Shown piece by piece: positions 1-4,512 of a DNA stretch of 5,871 nucleotides (positions are counted from its first letter, which is position 1; each line of letters opens with the position of its first letter). Both the position numbers and the translations under genes were made by a program. The notes beneath the pieces are model-generated. The model saw only the letters and a program-made list of their open reading frames with translations. It searched no databases and had not been told where the DNA came from. The DNA is from Clostridiales bacterium (GTDB lineage Bacteria; Bacillota; Clostridia; Oscillospirales; QAMX01): NCBI GenBank assembly GCA_012841675.1, contig DUUG01000320.1, forward strand, positions 1 to 5,871. The letters are read 5' to 3'.

Positions 1-5
1 AGCTT

Positions 6-34
6 TTGAAAACCATATAGGTTTATGCTATAAT
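6..34 (+). promoter_or_regulatory. Sigma-A-type promoter of the LysR regulator gene
   Basis: A TTGAAA -35 box (6-11) and a perfect TATAAT -10 box (29-34) are separated by 17 bases. A TG dinucleotide at 26-27, one base before the -10 box, makes it an extended -10 promoter. Transcription should start near 41, giving a leader of about 35 bases. The spacer holds the inverted repeat AAACC-ATATA-GGTTT (10-24), a possible operator. Confidence 0.85.
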
Positions 35-51
35 AGCCGCAAAAAGTTAAT

Positions 52-69
52 TCTCCTGGTCAAAGGAGG
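52..69 (+). promoter_or_regulatory. Strong Shine-Dalgarno site of lysR inside a possible sequestering hairpin
   Basis: AAAGGAGG at 62-69 sits six bases before the ATG at 76 and fixes the start of the regulator. Just upstream, TCTCCT (52-57) is complementary to AGGAGG (64-69), five Watson-Crick pairs plus one G-U, across the six-base loop GGTCAA. In the mRNA this would bury the ribosome-binding site. The pairing is seen directly; that it affects translation is inference. Confidence 0.6.
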
Positions 70-75
70 TACGTC

Positions 76-978
76 ATGCAGGCAAGCTTAGAGCAGTACC
101 GTGTGTTTCTCGAAACCGCCCGAAGCAAAAGTTTTACCAGAGCCGCCGAACGGCTGTATATTACCCAGCCGGCTGTCAGTCAGGCCATTCGCCAGCTGGA
201 GGAAACGCTGGATGTGAAGCTGTTTGTCCGCACGCCTAGAGGCGCGAGCCTTACGGGCGAAGGCGAGCTTTTATACCGCTATGTGGAAGGCGCTATGGGG
301 CTTTTAGAGGGTGCGGAGGAGCGTTTTGCCGAAATGCGCGCATTGGAACAAGGAACCCTTCGCTTAGGCGCAAGCGACACCATGTGCCGCCACTTTTTGC
401 TGGAATATTTGAAGGATTATAAAGAGCGTTACCCCGGCGTCAATATTGCCGTGACCAACCGAACCTCCACGGAGATGGCCGATCTCATCTACTCCGGCCG
501 AGTGGAGCTTGGCTTTGCCAACCTGCCTTTGGGCGGAATCGAGCGGTTTGAGGTTTCCGAAGCGGCGCAAATAAGCGACTGTTTTGTCTGCGGAGAGGCG
601 TATTTTGACCGTTTTCAATCCCCCATCAGCCTGGACGCTTTGGTCAACGAGCGGCTGATTATGCTGGAACAGAGAAGCATGACCCGCCAGTATCTCGACC
701 AGTTTTTTATGGAGCGGGGTATTCTTCTCCGCCCGCAAATTGAGCTGGGCAGTATGGATCTTCTGCTGGATTTTGCCGTGGCCGGTTTGGGCATTGCCGC
801 CACAGCGGCAGAGTACGCCGCCAGCTATATTAAACAGGGCAAGCTTCGCATTGTGGAAGTGACAACGGAAATTCCCAAGCGTTCTATCGGCATTCTGCGC
901 CGGAAGGATTTGCCCCTTTCCTTCCCTGCCAAAGCGTTTATGAAGCTTTTGGAGGAAAAGCCCCTGCGGCTTGCATAA
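76..978 (+). CDS. LysR-family transcriptional regulator
   Basis: This 300-residue protein has the usual length and layout of LysR-type regulators. An N-terminal winged helix-turn-helix (about residues 5-63) contains the family pattern SFTRAAERLYITQPAVSQAI followed by LEETLDVKLFVRTPRG. A linker helix (about 64-90) and a periplasmic-binding-protein-like effector domain (about 93-290, starting GTLRLGAS) follow. Such proteins bind DNA as tetramers and respond to a small molecule. The effector-domain pattern resembles the CysL/CbbR side of the family, but the ligand cannot be read from sequence. The start is set by a strong AGGAGG. The gene stands alone, with its own promoter and a strong terminator. 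LysR regulators are often divergent from their targets, so the target may lie to the left of the window, just beyond this promoter. Family assignment is secure; target and effector are unknown. Confidence 0.96.
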   Translation: MQASLEQYRVFLETARSKSFTRAAERLYITQPAVSQAIRQLEETLDVKLFVRTPRGASLTGEGELLYRYVEGAMGLLEGAEERFAEMRALEQGTLRLGASDTMCRHFLLEYLKDYKERYPGVNIAVTNRTSTEMADLIYSGRVELGFANLPLGGIERFEVSEAAQISDCFVCGEAYFDRFQSPISLDALVNERLIMLEQRSMTRQYLDQFFMERGILLRPQIELGSMDLLLDFAVAGLGIAATAAEYAASYIKQGKLRIVEVTTEIPKRSIGILRRKDLPLSFPAKAFMKLLEEKPLRLA

Positions 979-985
979 AAATATA

Positions 986-1015
986 AAAAGACGGCGGGAA
1001 TTCCCGCCGTCTTTT
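986..1015. terminator. Bidirectional rho-independent terminator between lysR and the convergent small gene
   Basis: This is a perfect 30-base palindrome centred at 1000/1001. Each arm is AAAAG followed by ACGGCGGGAA, so a GC-rich stem is flanked by A-run and T-run. It begins seven bases after the lysR stop codon. The minus strand also continues into T-rich sequence, so it can stop transcripts arriving from the right as well. Confidence 0.93.
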
Positions 1016-1041
1016 ATTCCTGCGGGGTTTCCGCCACCGTA

Positions 1042-1060
1042 CCGGGCGGGATGCGCCCGG
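1042..1060. repeat. GC-rich hairpin downstream of the YtxH-like gene
   Basis: CCGGGCG (1042-1048) and CGCCCGG (1054-1060) form a seven-base-pair stem with a five-base loop. It lies 17 bases past the stop of the minus-strand small gene. No T-run follows on either strand, so it is more likely an mRNA 3'-end stabiliser or an aid to the terminator at 986-1015 than a terminator itself. Confidence 0.5.
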
Positions 1061-1076
1061 GATAGGTTTCGTCCAG

Positions 1077-1244
1077 TCAGTGGATGACGGAAATCACGCT
1101 GTCGACCAGATCGCCCAAGCTGTGGGCTGCGCGGTCAGCGCTTTTTTTTAACTGGTTTGTAAAGCGCTTGGGTTTGGGCATAAGCGCCATACTGATGACT
1201 GCGCCGGCCACAACACCGGCGGCCATCCCTTTGATAAACGACAT
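1077..1244 (-). CDS. Small YtxH-like one-pass membrane protein
   Basis: The product is 55 residues, beginning MSFIKGMAAGVVAGAVISMA. A glycine/alanine-rich membrane segment (about residues 6-22) is followed by MPKPKRF and then a charged, probably amphipathic helix (about 28-54). This order, a glycine-spaced membrane helix, a proline/basic patch and a long helix, resembles YtxH-domain proteins of Bacillota, which are small and mostly uncharacterised. The frame is open further upstream, to an ATG at 1364, but those 40 extra residues are Cys/His/Pro-rich, would precede the membrane helix and lack a ribosome-binding site. I therefore prefer the ATG at 1244, which has GGTGAG three bases upstream and GGAGAAG 13 bases upstream; neither is ideally spaced. 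It is convergent with lysR. Function is unknown; the family match is by pattern only. Confidence 0.72.
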   Translation of the reverse strand: MSFIKGMAAGVVAGAVISMALMPKPKRFTNQLKKSADRAAHSLGDLVDSVISVIH

Positions 1245-1346
1245 AAGCTCACCGTCACTTCTCCGCACGGTTATAAAATGTGGCCGTTGGTCGGCGTGCG
1301 GACCGTGCCCCGGCGTTTTCAAATTGCATTGACAGGCTTGCTTTCT

Positions 1347-1380
1347 AGCGCAAAAGATGGGCATGCGCTTTCCAAAAGCG
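1347..1380 (-). repeat. Overlapping inverted repeats between the lipoprotein and YtxH-like genes
   Basis: Two alternative stems share bases 1366-1369. CGCTTT (1366-1371) pairs with AAAGCG (1375-1380) around a three-base loop, and AGCGCA (1347-1352) pairs with TGCGCT (1364-1369). They lie in the 201-base gap 1245-1445, downstream of the lipoprotein stop. Only a short TTTT occurs nearby on the minus strand and not directly after a stem, so this is at best a weak terminator. I see no convincing promoter for the YtxH-like gene in the gap. Confidence 0.35.
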
Positions 1381-1445
1381 GTGTCAACACGTTTCTAGTA
1401 TGCCGAAGGGAAATGGAAACTATAAGCGGAAATTGAAGGAAAATT

Positions 1446-2561
1446 TTATGGTTCATTACAAATAAAAACAATTTTGTCAAAAATATGGTAATTGAACTCC
1501 TCTACGGCTTCGCGGGAAGCAAACTCGATTTCAAACATGACGCCCGGGGCGTTTTGCGCGTGCCGCACCCGGTCAAAGCTGTGTCCCCAGGGGATATACA
1601 GTTCGGCTTCCGGCTTTAGCTGCAAAGTGACGCGGATTCCGTCTTCGTATTTTTCCAGTTTGGCGGCTTTTATATACGGGTCGGCGGATGAAACGGGGAT
1701 ATTGCCCAAAAGGTTTTCGTCTACCAAAACGTTGGGGCAAGTTAAAGTCATTTGGTGGTTTTTTGCGTCATACGAAAAGTTTACCCGGGGCATTATGATA
1801 AAATCAGCGACTTTTTGGGGGTCCGTCGCGTCAAAAAGCAGGGAAAGCCCGCCGTTAGAGGAAAAAGCGGCGGAAAGGGCGATGAACCCTTCACGAAACT
1901 CGTTGAAGCCGTTGTAAAAACCGTCTTCCGTCAGGGGGTAGAAAATGCGGACGGTTTCTTTTCCAAAATCAAACAGCAAAACGCCGTTTTCATAAGACAA
2001 GCGTGTAACGGAGGGAAATCCCCAGTGGCCGCTGTCGTAAAAAATCTCGCTGTGAGGGTAGAGGTACATACTTTGCTCGTCAATGAGAGCATAGCCGAGC
2101 ACGTTTGTTTTCGAATACTCCCTGTATATTTCTTCGAAATTGTACTTGATTTTCGCAAAGGAGCCGGTGTTTTTATCTAAAAAATCAATCGCCCGCTCGC
2201 AGGATAACTGGGGCGCGTAGTTGGGGTGGTTGAGTTTGGAAAACAGGAAGTATCCCGCTTCGGTTTCGACGACTTCCTTCAGCGTGTAATCGGGGCGAAA
2301 CTTGGCAAAGGCCTCCCGCACAGACGCTTCCGTCAGGGGCAATGGGATTGTCTCCGGCGGCGACGTCTCCGGCGGGGAAGTTTCGAGCGGGGTTGATGGC
2401 GGGGTGGTTTTGGGAACGGTAGTATTCGACACTATGGTTTGCGCCGAGGTTTTCGTTTCGCTTGTTCCGCCGATGGGCGGAGATGCCGGCTCTTTCGTAT
2501 GGCAAGCAGAAAGAAGCAAACAGCAAAAAAGCATTGCCAAAAGAAGTAATTTCCGCTTCAT
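1446..2561 (-). CDS. Putative lipoprotein of unknown function with a Thr/Pro-rich stalk
   Basis: This 371-residue protein opens with a clear lipoprotein signal peptide: basic MKRK, a hydrophobic core, and the lipobox LSAC with the lipidated cysteine at residue 20. It should be anchored on the outer face of the cytoplasmic membrane. Residues 21-78 form a low-complexity Ser/Thr/Pro/Glu stalk with repeats of the type TSPPE, a probable spacer across the wall. The rest (about 79-371) is a folded region rich in alternating hydrophobic and aromatic residues, suggesting beta structure. The stretch near 300-347, with YEDGIRVTLQL and later GVMFEIEF, faintly recalls AMIN-like beta domains, but I would not assign it. 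No catalytic motif is visible. AGGAGG lies six bases before the ATG, so the start is firm. The gene appears to be transcribed alone. Lipoprotein export is near certain; function is unknown. Confidence 0.88.
   Translation of the reverse strand: MKRKLLLLAMLFCCLLLSACHTKEPASPPIGGTSETKTSAQTIVSNTTVPKTTPPSTPLETSPPETSPPETIPLPLTEASVREAFAKFRPDYTLKEVVETEAGYFLFSKLNHPNYAPQLSCERAIDFLDKNTGSFAKIKYNFEEIYREYSKTNVLGYALIDEQSMYLYPHSEIFYDSGHWGFPSVTRLSYENGVLLFDFGKETVRIFYPLTEDGFYNGFNEFREGFIALSAAFSSNGGLSLLFDATDPQKVADFIIMPRVNFSYDAKNHQMTLTCPNVLVDENLLGNIPVSSADPYIKAAKLEKYEDGIRVTLQLKPEAELYIPWGHSFDRVRHAQNAPGVMFEIEFASREAVEEFNYHIFDKIVFICNEP
2350..2375 (-). repeat. 15-base-period direct repeat encoding the lipoprotein stalk
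   Basis: The 11-base unit GTCTCCGGCGG (plus-strand orientation) occurs at 2350-2360 and 2365-2375, a 15-base period equal to five codons. It encodes the repeated TSPPE units of the stalk. Such in-frame repeats can change copy number by slippage and so alter stalk length. Confidence 0.7.
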
Positions 2562-2567
2562 ACTATT

Positions 2568-2573
2568 CCTCCT
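2568..2573 (-). promoter_or_regulatory. Shine-Dalgarno site of the lipoprotein gene
   Basis: On the minus strand a perfect AGGAGG sits six bases before the ATG at 2561. It decides the start in favour of the methionine that gives a complete signal peptide. Confidence 0.88.
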
Positions 2574-2614
2574 GTCAAATTTCTAACTATAATCGAAGCG
2601 ACGAACTAAAATTG

Positions 2615-2706
2615 CCAAACTCATTCGCATGGGGAAAGAAGCCGTTGGTAAAAGAACACAGTTCCATCCAGTGCTTTGTTGCCTAAATTTAAAAGCATGA
2701 GCTTGG
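2615..2706 (-). promoter_or_regulatory. Possible structured 5' leader of the lipoprotein mRNA
   Basis: In the minus-strand RNA, CCAAGCUCAU (2706 to 2697) can pair with AUGAGUUUGG (2624 to 2615) in ten consecutive pairs, one of them G-U. On the plus strand the same position would be an A-C mismatch, so the helix suits the lipoprotein transcript. It encloses 72 bases holding smaller stems, for example GCUUU (2696-2692) with AAAGC (2677-2673), and GAAC-UGU-GUUC near 2664-2654. The helix begins at the predicted transcription start. No terminator follows, so any control would act on translation or RNA stability. I recognise no known riboswitch class; chance pairing or a decayed mobile element with terminal repeats are alternatives. 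Confidence 0.35.
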
Positions 2707-2710
2707 ATTA

Positions 2711-2738
2711 TTTATATCACATCAGGACACATTTTCAA
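2711..2738 (-). promoter_or_regulatory. Probable promoter of the lipoprotein gene
   Basis: Read on the minus strand, TTGAAA (2738-2733) and TATAAA (2716-2711) are 16 bases apart. The TGA directly before the second box gives an extended -10. Transcription should start near 2704, leaving a leader of about 140 bases before the ATG at 2561. The 16-base spacer is slightly short, but each box matches consensus at five of six positions. Confidence 0.6.
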
Positions 2739-2795
2739 CTACAACTCATATACAGATAGGCTAAAAATAAGCAAAAAAAGTGACAAACAAGCAAC

Positions 2796-2821
2796 AAAAA
2801 GCAGGCAAACGCCTGCTTTTT
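2796..2821. terminator. Bidirectional terminator downstream of the DUF47 gene
   Basis: AAAAAGCAGGC (2796-2806) and GCCTGCTTTTT (2811-2821) form an 11-base-pair stem around the loop AAAC, with T-runs on either strand. It begins four bases after the DUF47 stop codon and should end the ATPase-DUF47 transcript. It also insulates the lipoprotein promoter from read-through. Confidence 0.9.
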
Positions 2822-2824
2822 ACC

Positions 2825-3451
2825 TTACGCATTTTTCATAACGATATTTTCCACCACGTTGGCCGCATGCTCACAGCTGTCAAAGCAAACCTCCAAACAG
2901 CGGAACACCTCTGTCCACGCCAAGGTGACCAAAGCGTCCTCTCCGCCGACGAACAGACTATGAGTCGCGTCGACGTACATCCGGTCACCCACCTCCTCCA
3001 AACGGTTGATCTCTACAATTTGGTCATGGAGACAATCCGACCGCTTGTAGTTGGGAAACTCCTCCAAAGTTTGCTTAAGAAGGCGGCAGCTTTTCAAAAG
3101 AACTTCTGCCATATCCTGGGATTCTGGACGGATGCTTTTGACGTTGTACATATAGAGCCTTTGCAAAACATCCTCAATAGCATCGGTCACATTGTCCAGT
3201 TCGTTGGCCAGGCGGATAATATCGTCCCGTTCAAAGGGGGGAAGAAAGTCCTTGTCAAGCAGGCGAATGATCTCATGCTTGGTGTTGTCGGCGGAGTGTT
3301 CAATTTCGTGCATTTCTTCCATCCAAACAGTCATATGATGAGGAGAGAAGTCATCCAAAATTGCTTGCAACTTTTCGGCCGCTTGGGTGGAAAACTCCGC
3401 CATGGCCGTAAACCGGCTAAAATAATCCCCGGCTTTTTTCTTTGATGACAT
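2825..3451 (-). CDS. PhoU-like DUF47 family protein (Pit accessory type)
   Basis: The 208 residues match the length and all-helical pattern of DUF47 (PhoU_div) proteins, cytoplasmic relatives of PhoU. Diagnostic acidic helices are present: EMHEIEHSADNTKHEI (about 46-61); FERDDIIRLANELDNVTDAI (73-92), the family's FxRxDIxxLAxxLDxVxDxIxD signature; INRLEEVGDRMY (about 148-159); and EHAANVVENIV near the C-terminus. In PhoU these ExxxD-type clusters bind metal ions. DUF47 genes usually sit beside a pit phosphate-transporter gene and modulate it. Here no pit gene follows or precedes within the window: the gene ends at a terminator, and its upstream partner, 34 bases away, is an ATPase. AAAGGA lies ten bases before the ATG. 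Family membership is secure; a role in phosphate transport is inferred from relatives. Confidence 0.93.
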   Translation of the reverse strand: MSSKKKAGDYFSRFTAMAEFSTQAAEKLQAILDDFSPHHMTVWMEEMHEIEHSADNTKHEIIRLLDKDFLPPFERDDIIRLANELDNVTDAIEDVLQRLYMYNVKSIRPESQDMAEVLLKSCRLLKQTLEEFPNYKRSDCLHDQIVEINRLEEVGDRMYVDATHSLFVGGEDALVTLAWTEVFRCLEVCFDSCEHAANVVENIVMKNA

Positions 3452-3485
3452 AAATCGTCAGTCCTTTCGTAGTAAAATCGAATGG

Positions 3486-4250
3486 TTATGTTGGAGACAA
3501 AAGACGGGAAATCTCCTCGGGATGTTCCAAGAAGCGTCGAGTAAGCCTGTAATGGTCCGTTTCGCGGTAGTCAACCGGGTGAATGCCCTCCTCCGAAAGC
3601 AAAAGCACCTGGGCACCGGGATACGCCATAAGGATGGGAGAATGGGTCGCGATCAGAAACTGAGATTTCTGTTCCTCCAAACGGCGCAATTGTATCAAAA
3701 GCCGCATAAGCCCTGTGGGAGACAAAGCAGATTCCGGCTCATCCAGCAAGTAAAGCCCAAAACCTCCAAACCGGTTTTCCACGAGGGAGAGAAAGCTTTC
3801 TCCATGAGATTGGTGGTGCAGGGATTTTCCTCCGTAGCTGACGGAAATCGGCGGTGCGGCCGCGGGCAAAGCGTCTAATTCGTCGATATAAGAGGCCGCG
3901 TTGTAAAAGCTTTCCGCTCGGAAAAAGAAACCGTCTTTCGGATGGGCACTTCTTGACAATGTGATATATTGATGCAGATCCGAGTGGGTGGCACGGGTGG
4001 AGAAGTGAAAGTTGCGTGTGCCGCCTTCGGGGTTGAAGCCGGCGGCCACGGCGATGGCCTCTAAAAGAGTGGATTTCCCCGTTCCGTTTTCTCCGACGAA
4101 AAAAGTAACCGGTTTATCGAAGGAAAGCAAGCCCGTTTCGGCAAACTGCCGCACCATGGGAAGGTGGTGCCATGCAGGAAGGGAACCAAGATCCCCCTTG
4201 TCGTTTTTCGGAAGGTGAAATTGAACGCTGCTGATATAGTTATGCCCCAT
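3486..4250 (-). CDS. AAA/ABC-type ATPase, COG3910-like
   Basis: This 254-residue cytoplasmic ATPase has every key nucleotide-binding motif: Walker A GENGTGKST (53-61), an ABC-like signature SHGES (148-152), Walker B LYLLDEP (166-172, with D170 and E171), a D-loop-like SALS, and the switch histidine in ATHSPI (201-206). The N-terminus, with ISSVQFHLPK followed by PVTFFVGENG, is typical of stand-alone predicted ATPases of the COG3910/AAA_21 kind. No transmembrane or nuclease domain is attached, and there is no coiled-coil insert of SMC or RecN length. The substrate is unknown. It is the first gene of a probable two-gene unit with DUF47. The start is supported by family alignment more than by its weak GGGGA site six bases upstream. 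Divergent from popT, whose promoter lies in the same gap. Confidence 0.92.
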   Translation of the reverse strand: MGHNYISSVQFHLPKNDKGDLGSLPAWHHLPMVRQFAETGLLSFDKPVTFFVGENGTGKSTLLEAIAVAAGFNPEGGTRNFHFSTRATHSDLHQYITLSRSAHPKDGFFFRAESFYNAASYIDELDALPAAAPPISVSYGGKSLHHQSHGESFLSLVENRFGGFGLYLLDEPESALSPTGLMRLLIQLRRLEEQKSQFLIATHSPILMAYPGAQVLLLSEEGIHPVDYRETDHYRLTRRFLEHPEEISRLLSPT

Positions 4251-4277
4251 GCCGCATCCCCGTTCTCATAAAGATAT

Positions 4278-4283
4278 ATTATA
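4278..4283 (-). promoter_or_regulatory. Candidate -10 element for the ATPase-DUF47 transcript
   Basis: The minus strand has a perfect TATAAT here, 27 bases before the ATPase start codon. No good -35 box lies 16-18 bases upstream and there is no extended -10, so the element is weak or needs an activator. Its upstream region overlaps the -35 box of the opposing popT promoter. Confidence 0.4.
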
Positions 4284-4297
4284 AGGAAAGGAAGTAT

Positions 4298-4326
4298 TTG
4301 ACAGATGTGGCTGCGCCTGCTACAAT
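4298..4326 (+). promoter_or_regulatory. Near-consensus sigma-A promoter of the popT leader
   Basis: A perfect TTGACA (4298-4303), an ideal 17-base spacer and TACAAT (4321-4326, five of six) make this a near-consensus promoter, comparable only to the lysR promoter in this window. Transcription should start near 4333, leaving a leader of about 180 bases before the popT start codon. Confidence 0.85.
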
Positions 4327-4397
4327 AATTTTTCGTAAAGGCAAAATTCGAGCCTACCATGGAAAATGACAAAGACAGTTCACCGCCCATAAGCGCG

Positions 4398-4420
4398 CAA
4401 AGCCATGGTGCTTTGTTTTT
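4398..4420 (+). terminator. Probable intrinsic terminator inside the popT leader
   Basis: CAAAGC (4398-4403) and GCTTTG (4410-4415) form a six-base-pair stem around CATGGT, directly followed by TTTTT (4416-4420). It lies about 65-88 bases after the predicted transcription start and 92 bases before popT. The stem is of modest strength, as suits a conditional terminator. Alternatively it ends a free-standing small RNA of about 88 bases. Confidence 0.6.
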
Positions 4421-4499
4421 ACTTATTATACCATATTTTTAGAAGCTTTGCATTATGAAAGTATCGTTATGGACAAATGCAAACGCGCGGCCATAAGCC

Positions 4500-4507
4500 G
4501 GAAAGGA
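4500..4507 (+). promoter_or_regulatory. Shine-Dalgarno site deciding the popT start
   Basis: GGAAAGGA lies five bases before the ATG at 4513. The frame is also open from an ATG at 4477, but that start has no ribosome-binding site, falls in the leader hairpin arm, and would add 12 polar residues (MQTRGHKPERNA) that are not part of the family. Confidence 0.8.
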
Positions 4508-4512
4508 ACGCC

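Larger units (their letters stand above)
4333..4512 (+). promoter_or_regulatory. Structured 5' leader of popT, candidate attenuator or riboswitch
   Basis: The leader is long and full of complementarities. AGGC (4339-4342) pairs with GCCT (4352-4355). ACCATGG (4356-4362) is perfectly complementary to CCATGGT (4403-4409), which includes one base of the 5' arm and the whole loop of the terminator hairpin at 4398-4415. The 40 bases between (4363-4402) could be a sensing domain. Further on, TTTGCATT (4447-4454) pairs with AATGCAAA (4476-4483), and CCATAAGC occurs at 4387-4394 and 4491-4498, the second just before the ribosome-binding site. The mutually exclusive pairings are what one expects of a transcription attenuator. 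I compared it by memory with common riboswitch consensus sequences and found no match. Confidence 0.5.

Noticed and set aside
364..803. Two minus-strand open frames inside lysR
   Set aside because: They are shadows of a gene with clear LysR motifs, and they have no family resemblance or ribosome-binding sites.
1359..1387. Perfect minus-strand TTGACA (1387-1382) as promoter of the YtxH-like gene
   Set aside because: No -10-like hexamer lies 16-18 bases downstream; the sequence there is ATGCCC.
2589..2618. Alternative minus-strand promoter TTGGCA-18-GATTAT for the lipoprotein gene
   Set aside because: The -10 matches only four of six positions; the pair at 2711-2738 with an extended -10 is better. 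It could still be a secondary start.
2615..2706. Small mobile element (MITE) with terminal repeats CCAARCTCAT
   Set aside because: The repeats are only ten bases and I see no convincing target-site duplication at the flanks; a leader helix fits the promoter position better. Not fully excluded.
2780..3445. Long plus-strand frame of 221 codons opposite the DUF47 gene
   Set aside because: It is antisense to a gene with clear DUF47 signatures, lacks a ribosome-binding site, and its translation resembles no family.
3486..4250. Anti-phage defence ATPase
   Set aside because: No nuclease, toxin or reverse-transcriptase partner is adjacent and no mobile-element signs are present; the surroundings are housekeeping envelope genes.
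4333..4420. Known riboswitch classes (c-di-GMP-I, fluoride, ZTP, Mn2+, TPP, SAM-I, T-box and others) in the popT leader
   Set aside because: Isolated words such as CGCAAAGCC and AAAGGCAAA recall c-di-GMP-I, but they are in the wrong order and the tetraloop-receptor parts are missing; the others have no match to remembered consensus.
4477..4512. Upstream ATG extending popT by 12 residues
   Set aside because: There is no ribosome-binding site before it; GGAAAGGA five bases before 4513 and the family start favour the shorter form.
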